Source of the DNA: Chrysogorgia sp. JL179-B06
Lineage: Eukaryota > Cnidaria > Anthozoa > Scleralcyonacea > Chrysogorgiidae
Reading direction: 5' to 3'
DNA: 64,000 bases
Assembly (NCBI GenBank): GCA_035772405.1
Contig: JAYKKM010000144.1
Location: 1,519,001-1,583,000, forward strand
Part shown: piece by piece, positions 44,571-55,590 of the stretch
Layout of the letters: every line of letters starts with the position of its first letter
Position numbering within the stretch: position 1 is the first letter of the stretch
Program-made: the position numbers and the translations under genes
Notes under the pieces: generated by a model
The model's database searches: none
Seen by the model: only the letters and a program-made list of their open reading frames with translations
Told to the model about the DNA's origin: nothing

Positions 44571-47500
44571 GTGAGTTGTATATAATTTGTTCATGACTTT
44601 GGCGATAATCTACTTCTCTCTTAATGTTTAATAATACTTATATTTGTATTTCATAATTGCGAATCGCCATAAATTTTGGACGCCATTGATATTGATCAGC
44701 TTTCGTCAATTGCTCATAAGACCTTTGTAAGTTTGCTGAAAAAGGTCTTATGAGCCAGTTAAGCCCCTGAAGGCTGAAGGAAAATGCACCAATATAATAC
44801 TGTACTGTTTATTATATTAAATATTGCTCTTCATGAAAGCAATTTATAAACTGATTTAATTCTAAGAGAAACTGGTTGCTGGTTGGAACTTAGTTTATAT
44901 GACAATGTTGAAGTTATAGCTAGTGAAGGAAAACTGTGAGTGTGAAGATCCAACTGAGATGGGTAATTGTGAAAAATATAAATGCAAGGCAACAAGTTCA
45001 GTATTATATGATGGTGGTATAATTATGCCATTATGAAGTGAATGGATATTTTACTGAGAATATTTGGCATTTACACTACATTAATTGGATGACATATTAA
45101 AGTTATAGTGAAGGAAAATTGTAAGTGTGATAAACCGACTGGAACCAGTTGCGAAAAATGCAACTTCAAGACTAGCCTGTGTCACACCCCTGACTCGTCT
45201 CGGTACGAGTAAGTACGAGTACTTACTAACTAGGCTTCCTTAAGTACTTTAGTCTAATATAGTTATGTATTTATGTTTAAAACCATCAGGAGCCACCTTA
45301 ATTGAGTGCCAAATATTCTCAGTAATAAACCCATTCACTTCATTGGCATTTCCACCATGGTCGTGCAGGTATATACTGAACTTGTAGCCAAGCTCCCATA
45401 GCTCAGTCGGTTAGTGTGCTGGTGTACTGTATATTGTCAGGGTCGCAGGGTTCAATTCCAGTATTATCTACAGAGTTTGAATTAGTTGGGGAAATATTTG
45501 TATTTCCCCCTGTACCATAATTTAGAGAGTGAGATTTTACATTATACAGTATCTGTCAAGTTTTTGCATGGCATATTGAATATGTAGTTTCTTGTGACCG
45601 ATACAATGTGCTATTTGCACATAGAAATCTATTACTGTAATTCATGATGACTTATTGTCAGCCTTATTTGGAAATATATTCTGGCGCAGTCATCAGTCAC
45701 AGGGAAAAGCAAGGAAGGCCATACTGCTCTGGACCATGTGAAGGTCAAACTAATAATAGGTCAGAAATTGGTTATAATTAAAAAATTGAAATTGGTTATA
45801 ATTACATTACTTTTAAATTATGTTGCTAACATCAGCAAAAGATTGAAAATTGATTCACTAAGCAGAAAATGCAATCAGATTATAATAAATATTAGTGCCC
45901 ACCACAAAACATGGGTAAAAGCCATATAGTGTACAGTATGACAAAATTTCACCAAAGTGATTCTCAAGTAACGCTCAGAGTGCCGATAGCTTACTTTAGG
46001 ACTTTCCTTGGAAAAAATATGTGTTGTTATGTGTTTAAATTTTAACAATAAGAGACCTATTATTCCTTTCTCAAAAAGTCCCCTTAAGTCTTTAATAATA
46101 CCAGGTTTTTGTTGAAATCTAAATTTATGTACATACCTGTACTATAACACCAAAGCCATTGGATAATTATCATTCAATGGCATCAAGACAACCAACTTAA
46201 ACTAGTGGTCGACTATCACCAATGCTGATTGTAATTGGCTATGCTACTAATTTGTATTTGTAATAGACCACAAAAAGTGATAAGCACCGGTTTTGAAAAT
46301 CAAAACAATGCAGAAACTTTGCAGTTTATCTTTATTTTCATATTTTAAGTTTGACTGACTAGTTTGTTGATACTAAAACAATTAACTTGTGATGAGCGTT
46401 AGATAACTTTGCTTGCATTAGAACACTTGTGCCTTGTTGTCTAATTGTTAAATTGACTACTATGTTTATCTGCCTAATGTATCACTATGGGTCAATGTTA
46501 TAGGTCAAGCGAGGGGTTGATTCTGCATTCTCATCTCTAAACTTCTCTTTCATTATTTCCTTTCAAATGAAAAAGTAATTAATAAAAGCAAGTATTTAGG
46601 GCTACAGTACTGTACCTCTTCACTTGAATTTTTTACAAATACCTCTAGAAATATCTCTTTTATAGGACTACCGTATATCCCTCTTATTAATATTTTAAAA
46701 TTTATATATTTCTTTAATTTCAGCTCATGTCCTGAAGCACTTCTCTAACATGTTATTGAAACAAAACATTGATAATATTACTGTAAATTTCGTGTTTTTA
46801 TGTTGATTGAATTTTTAGTGAAAATTGATAGAAACACCACGTTTAGTTATTTCTTGCAAAACTCTTAGTCTTTGACACTGACTCATGCCTTCATTAGACC
46901 TATAATTCCTCTGATGAATTAGGACAGAGTAACTAGGTCCACAGCTTAGCAGGATATAAATAAACATAGTGTTTCAACCAAATATTGTTACTTAGTTTTA
47001 AATGGGCTTTTAGTGAAATATGTGTGAGTTACTAAAACAAGATGTTAACCTGGGCCAGTGGCAGTTGTTTGAATGTCCATTAATTGGGCATGATAATATC
47101 ATGTTTACCTTGATTAGGACCTATAATATACTATTGAGAAATATTTTTTATGTAGATTTCAAAACCTACCAGTATGTTGTTGACATATTTAGTTAATAAA
47201 TTATTGAACTTCTATTTTACACAATCTCTATTTTTGTTTCTGTGTATATGCATGTATCATTCAGGAATCATTCAGAGAACATTGTTAATTTGCACAACTT
47301 GTCAAAGAGTAGAATGAACCTCATAAAGGGTAGCAATGACTCTTTAAAGGAGTAGAAATGACCCAAAAATGAAATGACCCACTTTTTGATTATATGAACA
47401 GACATTTACTAAACCAACATCATTGCAGTCAGCTAGCAAACATATATTGCACTTGAAGAATTGTCTACACATATAAATATGTTACTTTCTAATTCTCTTT

Positions 47501-47640
47501 TAGACCTTTTTCTTGAATAGTTTTTATACACTTAGTTTATATTGAGAATATTAATTTTGCAATTTATTATAGTATTTAGATTATAATAAGTAAAATTATG
47601 TGCATATTGTAATTGTATATATTTTACAACAGCGATATAT
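44571..47640. other. noncoding interior of element B with SINE copies
   Basis: AT-rich. Two diverged copies of a repeat with GTGAAGGAAAATT and GACCAGTTGCGAAAAATGCAA-like sequence lie at 44925-45175. A SINE tRNA head is at 45392-45470. No gene motif elsewhere. Confidence 0.5.
45392..45470 (+). repeat. tRNA-derived SINE head
   Basis: CATAGCTCAGTCGGTTAG is an A box and GGTTCAATTCC a B box at tRNA spacing (about 35 bases). The acceptor ends do not pair and no CCA-type or terminator context is present, so it is a SINE promoter and not a tRNA gene. The same family lies at 53792-53985 in a fuller form. Confidence 0.65.
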
Positions 47641-47844
47641 GTTTAAAATATGTAAATGAGAATATGTTTAAAACATGTTAAAATTTGTATTAAAAACATG
47701 TTTAATGTTCGAATTTTATAGTGTTTTTTTTATGTTTTAAACATAGATAAAACATATATCAAATATATATTTTAAATATGTTGAAAACATATTTTAAATA
47801 TATATTGCTAAACATGTTTTAGATATGTTTAATTTTGACAAGGG

Positions 47845-48688
47845 CAATCTTAACACCAAAAGATCAATTCCTCATATACATTATGTTGCACTTAGTAGAG
47901 TTACTACAATTGAAGGATTGTATATTACTGACCTGTGCGAAAATAAAATTTCTGTCGATCCAAAAGTTGTAGAAGAAATGAAAAAGCTCAGAACAGAGAG
48001 AATCTTACAACTTTGTTATACTCCACTATACGAGGTGTCATCTGATTTAAAAGTTTGTCATTTAAATGCTCGTTCACTACACAAACACATTGAAGATGTC
48101 CGAAATGACTTTAATTACTCTTCTTGTGATATAGCAATATTTACAGAAACAAGGTTCAGTCCATTTGATGATGATGAAATGTACAACATTAATGGTTTTC
48201 AACTATTTCGAAATGACGACATGTTTAATCGGAATGATAATAGACGACCATACCATGGTACAGCGGTTTACAGTAAAATACCATTTGTTGAGGGATATCC
48301 TTACAATGATAATATCAATGGTATTGAATTTACTGTTATTAAAGTTATCAATCATGAGGATGTCAACATTATAGGAGTATATCGCTCTCCACAAGTTCCC
48401 CTGACTCATCTATGCTCAGCATTACAGAATATTATTGTTGGTGTCAATAATATATTCATTGGAGATTTTAATGTGAACTGGATGGTTGATACAGAACGAC
48501 AATCACTTTACAATGTTATGGTTAGAGACAATGGTTATACACAATTAATAACAAGTCATACAACAGATAACAATACACTTATTGACCACATATATACTAA
48601 TATAACAAATATGGAAGTTGATTCTGGAAATTTAGAAACATACTTTAGTGATCATAAAGCAATATGGATTTCATGCAAGAGGAAATAA
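47845..48688 (+). pseudogene. Helentron 2: end of helicase plus intact EEP endonuclease
   Basis: After the insertion the helicase resumes with IPHIHYVALSRVTTIEGLYI and VVEEMKKLRTERIL. The EEP endonuclease follows, with all landmark motifs: CHLNARSLHKHI, IAIFTETRFSPF, IIGVYRSPQ, IFIGDFNVNW, LIDHIYTN and YFSDHKAIWIS, then TAA. It resembles the endonucleases of non-LTR retrotransposons and is diagnostic for Helentrons. There are no stops in this part. Confidence 0.85.
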
Positions 48689-48860
48689 TCTTTCAAGGTG
48701 GATTTTACAAAGAAGAAAATAAATTATTGCATTTATGGGAATTACATGGTTTTCCCAATATAATTTGTGGGCTGGTTTGTATATCACCCACATTTTGTGA
48801 CAGGTGGTTGGGTTTAAAATATGGGACACACATGGAGTTTTATCTAACTCTATCATTGTG

Positions 48861-49057
48861 CAGGGGCTGCGGAGCACTTTTTATATTGGAGGGGGGGGGC
48901 AATTTCAAGTGGCGAAGATTGGGGGATGCAGAAAAAGATGTTGAATTTCATACTATTTCAATTTTATTTTACAATGCAATTTAAGAAAATTAATATCAGC
49001 AAATAAAGTGGAGAGGAAATTGCCCCCTTGTCCCCCCCCCCGACTCTGTTGCCCCTG
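48861..49057. mobile_element. hAT-like MITE with 5-bp duplication
   Basis: Ends CAGGGGCTGCGGAG and inverse of CAGGGGCAACAGAG, with inner GGGGGGGGCAATTTC matched by GAAATTGCCCCC. Flanked by TTGTG on both sides (48856-48860 and 49058-49062). The CAGGGGC start is typical of hAT; a five-base duplication is unusual for the superfamily except for some lineages. Confidence 0.7.
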
Positions 49058-49062
49058 TTGTG

Positions 49063-49635
49063 ACTTGAATTTTAGACCTGCTGCATGAACAAGGTATTGC
49101 ATCATATTATTTTAACAGGTATGTTTTTCCCTTTCATATTTTCTTTTCTTTTTCTGTTTAGTTTTTCCATTCATATGCCATGGTATTAAATGTTTGTTTT
49201 TTTCCATTTTAGTATCTGGCCATCAAAATAATTTATACTGTAATTGAATATTGGACGAATATGTATTTAACAACACATAAAACCAAGTAAATGACTATGG
49301 ACATTGCTCAGTATGGTACCAGTGTTTAATATTTTCTGGAAATTCTCAGCTTCAATAGCAAAAGGATGAAATTAAGAAAGAAGATAAATGAAACAAGAAC
49401 TAGATGAAGGTGTGTCAAATATTAATGGGAGGGATTGGTTATGGAACAATGGTGCCTCATCGATTAACATTAGGATTTAAAGCCATTTATCAGAAGGCAA
49501 CCTAAGAAAGAAGCTACAGTTTTAGCTACAGTATTTAAATGGATAACAGATTTTCCTCAAAACTCAAAAGCAACTTATCCAACCTAAGCATCTGTGGGTA
49601 ATCGTCACAATCCAAGCAAATCACACTGAAGAAAC
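49063..49635. other. 573-bp stretch without recognised features
   Basis: AT-rich noncoding sequence before the minisatellite. Confidence 0.4.
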
Positions 49636-50712
49636 TATTCAACTAAAATCTGGATATTCAACTAAAATCTGGACATGCAACCAAAATCTGGATATTCAAC
49701 TAAAATCTGAACATGCAACCAAAATCTGGATATTCAACTAAAATCTGGACATGCAACCAAAATCTGGACATGCAACCAAAATCTGGACATGCAACCAAAA
49801 TCTAGATATTCAACCAAAATCTAGATATTCAACTAAAATCTGGATATGTGCAACCAAAATCTGGATATTCAACCAAAATCTGGATATTCAACCAAAATCT
49901 GGACATTCAACTAAAATCAGGATATTCAACTAAAATCTGGATATTCAACCAAAATCTGGATATTCAACCAAAATCTGGATATTCAACCAAAATCTGGATA
50001 TTCAACCAAAATCTGGACATTCAACCAAAATCTGGATATTCAACCAAAATCTGGATATTCAACCAAAATCTGGATATTCAACCAAAATCTGGACATGCAA
50101 CCAAAATCTGGACATGCAACTAAAATCTGGACATGCAACCAAAATCTGGACATGCAACCAAAATCTGGACATGCAACCAAAATCTGGACATACAACCTAA
50201 ATCTGGACATGCAACCAAAATCTGGATATTCAACCAAAATCTGGATATTCAACTAAAATCTGGACATGCAACCAAAATCTGGACATGCAACTAAAATCTG
50301 GACATGCAACCAAAATCTGGACATGCAACTAAAATCTGGACATGCAACCAAAATCTGGACATGCAACCAAAATCTGGACATGCAACCAAAATCTGGACAT
50401 GCAACCAAAATCTGGATATTCAACCAAAATCTGGATATTCAACTAAAATCTGGACATGCAACCAAAATCTGGATATTCAACTAAAATCTGGACATGCAAC
50501 TAAAATCAGGATATTCAAATAAAATCTGGATATGTGCAACCAAAATCTGGATATTCAACCAAAATCTGGATATTCAACTAAAATCTGGACATGCAACCAA
50601 AATCTGGATATTCAACTAAAATCTGGACATGCAACTAAAATCAGGATATTCAAATAAAATCTGGATATGTGCAACCAAAATCTGGATATTCAACCAAAAT
50701 CTGGACATGCAA
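49636..50712 (+). repeat. 19-bp minisatellite, about 56 copies
   Basis: The unit is CAACCAAAATCTGGATATT with two main variants: GGATATT and GGACATG at the end, plus CAACT for CAACC. Runs of one variant alternate with runs of the other, and a longer block including GGATATGTGCAACC recurs at 49845, 50527 and 50662. Because 19 is not a multiple of three, all three frames stay open; the frames seen there are products of the repeat and are not genes. Confidence 0.95.
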
Positions 50713-51156
50713 CACTTATTGCATCAAAACATCAAGGAATCTTTGCAATGTTTAAATATTGATAATAGATTTCCTTCAAATTAACTTATCCAACCAGAGT
50801 GAGTCAGTGTGGGGGAATATTACCATATTTAACCATACCTGGGCTTTATATAGAAGTTTCTTGTACAATTTTAATATTATAGTTTAAATAATGTACAGTA
50901 TCTTCCAATAATATTTAACAAGGAAAAAACAATTGTAACATTCTTCACACACCATTTTTTATTCTGGCAGATCAATTGTCAGCTTAAAAGCTGGAATATT
51001 ACAAAAAATTCTATTAATTTATTCAATAGATGTTGAACACAATGTTCACTAAAATTGCCTTTAATTATTTATTAAACTGAGATATTTTTATGTACTGGTA
51101 CAGTCGTATAACAAATGTATAAAATATTTTGGCCATTTACTGTTTTCTAACTGTTG
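50713..51156. other. 444-bp stretch without recognised features
   Basis: AT-rich noncoding. Confidence 0.4.
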
Positions 51157-51158
51157 TA

Positions 51159-51454
51159 GTCAAACCGGATGTTCTCTAGCGCGCAATATTCGATAACAAT
51201 ATTGCAATTTCCACTGGTGGATTCAATCAGCAACTTGCAAATGCTTTATCATGATTCCTCAACAGGTTGCTTAACATATTGGATTTAAACATCGAACAAC
51301 ACATAAATGTGATATAATACTTGAAAGTATAATGGCTCTAAATTTATGTAGAATTTAGCATTATCCAAAGTTAGGCATTTAAATCCGTCAATCAAAATTG
51401 CAATGTTGCACATCCATATTGCAAAGTCTCGTACAAGAGAACATCTGGTTTGAC
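51159..51454. mobile_element. Tc1/mariner-type MITE, TA-flanked
   Basis: Ends GTCAAACCGGATGTTCTCT and the inverse of GTCAAACCAGATGTTCTCT, each flanked by TA. Inner arms also share CAATATTG and TTGCAATTT in inverted form over about 75 bases. Noncoding. Confidence 0.8.
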
Positions 51455-51944
51455 TATAATAGGTATAATATCTGCATTCTACCATACAGCAAAATATTAT
51501 TAAAGTTTATGATTGTTTAATAAAACAAGTTTCTGTTATTGATGTTCTGTATTTCTTACCCAAAATACAAGTTGTCTAATAATTACAAGACCAAGTGCTA
51601 AAATACTACAATGCCCATCGGTAGCTCTAGTGTAGCACCATGCCCCCATGTATATATGCAGTCAATGCATCAGATAAACAATGGGCTATACCAGTAATGG
51701 GTGTATAGTTTTATCACAAGAAATATGTTTTCAGTTTTTAATGGTTAATATACAGTATCTGCACCAGTCCACCAAGTCGTGTGTAAAGTAATGATTTTCC
51801 TTCATCTGAAATCATTATAGCAATCACTTCCAACGAATGTAAATAACAATATTTATATATTGCTTTACTATTAATAATAATAATAATAAAAGACGTATTA
51901 GGAGCATTATACAATAGTCTCAATGCTCTTACAACAATATTTAC
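51455..51944. other. 490-bp stretch without recognised genes
   Basis: Contains a short (TAA)n run at 51870-51890 and no other feature. Confidence 0.4.
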
Positions 51945-52295
<351 letters not shown>

Positions 52296-52379
52296 TTTTC
52301 GCTTACCTCAAAACTGGTCTGCTACAACTTGTTTCATATGAAACAAGTTGTAGCAGACCAGTTTTGAGGAAAGCGAAAA
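52296..52379. repeat. 84-bp near-perfect palindrome
   Basis: Two 42-base arms meet at CATATG (52335-52340). Only one position differs between the arms (A opposite A at 52305/52370). The arm includes CCTCAAAACTGGTCTGCTAC. It is flanked on the left by (TA)n and on the right by a short unique piece with GAGCACTCTTTGC, then more (TA)n. Confidence 0.95.
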
Positions 52380-52439
52380 TCTATTATTTGCTCTAACTAT
52401 ATGTTGTTGAGCACTCTTTGCATTTCGTAGACCAAAACC

Positions 52440-52444
52440 TACAC

Positions 52445-52527
<83 letters not shown>

Positions 52528-52650
52528 AATATATTTATATAAATATATTTATATAATATATTTATATAAATATATTATAAATAAATAAATTAATTAATAA
52601 ATAAATTAATAAATAAATATTTAAATAAATAAATTAATAAATAAATATAT
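52440..52650. repeat. (TA)n and (TAAA)n tract
   Basis: Pure TA followed by TATTTATATAAA-type and AATAAATTAATAAATAAA-type repeats. Confidence 0.9.
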
Positions 52651-52651
52651 T

Positions 52652-53305
52652 ATCTCAATGAGACGTTTACTGTTTGCATTATGCATTGCTCACTGCTCGC
52701 AGTTTGAGCACTCTGGTGACTCCACAATGCAATCCTTCAATGTGTAGCCGTACATAGTGGGTACCAAGTCCACAGTTACCATAAAGCCATTATGGTGATA
52801 GCCGGTAGGGCACATTGTATACTTTCATGTATATATTACGCTCACCGCTCATGTGGTTTGAGCACTCTCATGGATTGGGCGGAGAGTCTCTCTCAATGAG
52901 ACGTTTACTGTTTGCATTATGCATTGCTCACTGCTCGCAGTTTGAGCACTCTGGTGACTCCACAATGCAATCCTTCGATGTGTAGCCGTACATAGTGGGT
53001 CCCAAGTCCACAGTTACCATAAAGCCATTATGGTGATAGCCGGTAGGGCACATTGTATACTTTCATGTATATATTACGCTCACCGCTCATGTGGTTTGAG
53101 CACTCTCATGGATTGGGCGGAGAGTCTCTCTCAATGAGACGTTTACTGTTTGCATTATGCATTGCTCACTGCTCGCAGTTTGAGCACTCTGGTGACTCCA
53201 CAATGCAATCCTTCAATGTGTAGCCGTACATAGTGGGTCCCAAGTCCACAGTTACCATAAAGCCATTATGGTGATAGCCGGTAGGGCACATTGTATACTT
53301 TCATG
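52652..53305 (+). repeat. 238-bp tandem repeat, about 2.75 copies
   Basis: Units begin at 52652, 52891 and 53129 with TCTCAATGAGACGTTTACTG and differ at only a few positions. A further inverted copy is at 62095-62335. Each holds a core (GCATTGCTCACTGCTCGCAG, TTTGAGCACTCTGG) shared, on the opposite strand, with the hammerhead-bearing repeat at 63725-64000. Confidence 0.95.
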
Positions 53306-53476
<171 letters not shown>

Positions 53477-53576
53477 ATATTTGGCATTTCACTCGATCAA
53501 ACTACATGTTGAAAGGATTTAATGATATATATATATAGGTATAGATTTACGGAGCTAGATCACTTGTTTAAAAACA

Positions 53577-53630
53577 TTTAATCGCTACTCGGAGTTTCAT
53601 GCTTCTCGCGAAGCAATCATCAGGCAACTG
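53577..53630 (-). ncRNA. hammerhead ribozyme (type I), GTA cleavage site
   Basis: On the reverse strand: CTGATGA core (53617-53623), stem II of six pairs TGCTTC/GAAGCA with a GCGA tetraloop (plus a T-T mismatch at its base), then GAAA (53595-53598). Stem III is a short hairpin ACT-CCG-AGT, then A as the cleavage nucleotide, and stem I is formed by TTGC with GCGA. All core residues of the hammerhead are in place. Activity is inferred from sequence and was not tested. Confidence 0.75.
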
Positions 53631-53635
53631 CCAAA

Positions 53636-53705
53636 AATAACTAATTACAATAAAAATTTACTGAGGAATATAGAACTAATTACAATAAAAATTTACTGAG
53701 AATAC
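53636..53705. repeat. two-copy direct repeat next to the hammerhead
   Basis: ACTAATTACAATAAAAATTT followed by ACTGAG occurs twice, 37-38 bases apart. Confidence 0.85.
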
Positions 53706-53791
53706 CGAACAATGCATTCCTTATGTTTAAGTGATGGGAGTGTTCAACAAAAACTTCTTCGAATGAATATATATATATATATAGGTGCTAA

Positions 53792-53985
53792 GGATTCATG
53801 GTGAAGGAAAATTTCGAGTGTTGGAATATATACTTTTTAAGACCAAACCGGGACCAGTTGCGAAAAATGCAACTTAGAAGCCTTCCGGCTGGAATTGAAC
53901 CCCGCGACCCTGCGATGCTAGTGCAGTGCTCTGACCACTGAGCTACGGAAGCCGTTGCCGAGAGCCTAGTCACGAGTTCTATATA
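53792..53985 (-). repeat. tRNA-derived SINE, near full-length
   Basis: On the reverse strand: GGCTTCCGTAGCTCAGTGG (A box), GGGGTTCAATTCC (B box), then a body with TTGCATTTTTCGCAACTGG and CCTTCACCATGAATCC. The tRNA-like ends pair, but there are base differences from a functional tRNA and a long 3' body. A second copy lacking most of the A-box half is at 62455-62610. Confidence 0.8.
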
Positions 53986-54230
<245 letters not shown>

Positions 54231-54234
54231 AATA

Positions 54235-54761
54235 AAAAGAGAGACGACAGCGAACTTCGAGCAAGAAATATTTTTATTGCAAACGTTTCGACTTTCAGGC
54301 TACAGCGCGCAAAATAACTAAAACACTTGGAGAAAATTATTTAAATAATAAATAAAATAAATAACATACAAATTACGTCCCAATGCGGGATAAAGTTTAA
54401 AATTAGAATGGAGGCTATGTACAAATAAAAACCTATTAAAATAAAACCTAATAGAACCTAACTATAATTAATTCTGTTTTTGGATCGGTATTCGCATCTT
54501 TTGTTAATTCCACGTGATTTTAGACAAGAGCGTTGTGCGCCCGTGTACGCCTCTCTTGTCAGCAATCGCTGGTCGTTACTATTCTTATTGTTGGTGTTTT
54601 GCATTTGTTGAATCTCAATAAAACAGAAGTACATGTAAATTGTGTAGTTCCTTATTAAAATGAATGGCTACCTGGCAAGTCTTCTTATTGGTTACCATTG
54701 ATGATTTATGGTTGCGAAATCTGACGAGGAAATCAGTGCTAGTAGACCCAATATACAAAAC
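54235..54761 (-). pseudogene. Penelope-like element 3' fragment: GIY-YIG endonuclease and tail
   Basis: The reverse strand from 54761 reads VLYIGSTSTDFLVRFRNHKS, a GIY-YIG start. After a frame break near 54620, QRLLTREAYTGAQRSCLKS and GINKRCEYRSKNRINYS run to a stop at 54458. This is the C-terminal endonuclease of Penelope-like elements, which cuts target DNA for retrotransposition. Downstream, at 54245-54300, CCTGAAAGTCGAAACGTTTG resembles the tail of the terminal hammerhead-type region. The RT part is not attached. Confidence 0.75.
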
Positions 54762-54769
54762 AAGTTCAT

Positions 54770-55590
54770 AACCTTAACAAAGAAGAGCTTTTAGCTTTAA
54801 ATTCATTACAATGCCGAAATGACGTTGTCATAAAACCTGCGGACAAAGGTGGCGCTGTAGTTGTCTGGAGAGCGGACTTGTATCGACAAGAGGCTCTTCG
54901 TCAACTCAGCGACACAATCTTTTATACTAAGTTGAATTCCGATCCCACTCAATCTCACCAAAAATCTGTCAAAACTACCATCAAGAATTTCATCCAAGCC
55001 GGTGAATTGCCTGCCTCTGCATCTAACCTTATATTAACAACCCCCAGAACGCCTGTCATATATTTCCTACCTAAAATCCATAAACTTAACAATCCTAGCA
55101 GGCCGATTGTTTCCGCTTGTAGTTGCCCCACCGAGCTCGTTTCCAGTTTTCTAGACAACGTTATGTAGCCTTTGGTTAAGAAGTTGCCTTCTTATATCAA
55201 AGATACTAAACATGCCTTGCAAATTTTCGACCAGTTACGTTTCAGTAGTTCCGATAAATTTATTTTGACGATGGACGTTAAGTCCTTATACACCGTCATT
55301 CCCCATTGTGATGGCTGTGAAGCTCTGAAGTTTTTCTTTGATCAGCGCACTAATTTAGAACCCTCCACAACATGCACGTTACTCCGCTTAGCAGAACTAG
55401 TGCTTACCCTTAACAATTTTTCGTTTGATGGTGAACATTATCAACAAATAAGTGGTGTTGCGATGGGCACCAAAATGGGTCCAAGCTATGCTAACTTATT
55501 TGTTGGTTATGTTGAAAAACAGATCTTTGAACAATACACGGGTCCCTTGCCTGATTGGGACATAAGCATGGCTTTAAAATACATTCAGTT
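54770..55590 (+). pseudogene. Penelope-like reverse transcriptase fragment A
   Basis: Plus-strand frame: VVIKPADKGGAVVVWRADLY, LPKIHKLNNPSRPIVSA, then an in-frame TAG at 55166, then LPSYIKDT, FILTMDVKSLYTVIPH (RT motif A), and YQQISGVAMGTKMGPSYANL (motif B). These are Penelope-clade RT motifs. The fragment ends around 55590, before the YADD-type motif C, where it joins another fragment in the opposite orientation. Confidence 0.85.

Larger units (their letters stand above)
43705..47844. mobile_element. EnSpm/CACTA-like element B inserted in the Helentron 2 helicase
   Basis: Ends CCCTTACGAAATTGTAACAT (43705) and inverse of CCCTTGTCAAAATTAAACAT (to 47844), flanked by a two-base duplication CA (43703-43704 and 47845-47846). 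Removing one CA restores the helicase reading frame, which supports the boundaries. Both subterminal zones are dense in palindromic ATGTTTTAAACAT-type motifs. No transposase is recognised, so it is likely nonautonomous. It carries an exon-like segment at 44347-44570 and SINE copies. Confidence 0.8.
42180..48688 (+). mobile_element. Helentron 2 (helicase-endonuclease), 5'-truncated and split by element B
   Basis: Plus-strand copy. The Rep part is missing because the left side is cut at the EnSpm A boundary (42179/42180). The helicase (42405-43704) and the remaining helicase plus EEP endonuclease (47847-48688) are one gene interrupted by a 4.14-kb insertion. Removing the insertion and one copy of the CA duplication restores the frame. 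Apart from truncation and insertion, almost no decay is visible. Confidence 0.85.

Noticed and set aside
45392..45470. tRNA gene
   Set aside because: A and B boxes are present, but the acceptor and other stems do not pair and the same sequence recurs as part of a longer repeat. It is a SINE head. The same applies to 9730-9800, 40650-40725, 53870-53960 and 54060-54100.
49751..50522. Overlapping frames with repeated Gln-Pro-Lys-Ser-Gly peptides
   Set aside because: The 19-bp minisatellite leaves all frames open; several overlapping frames have the same quality, so none is a gene.
49636..50712. Resemblance to a CRISPR array
   Set aside because: The unit is 19 bases with no unique spacers, and the context is a eukaryotic genome.
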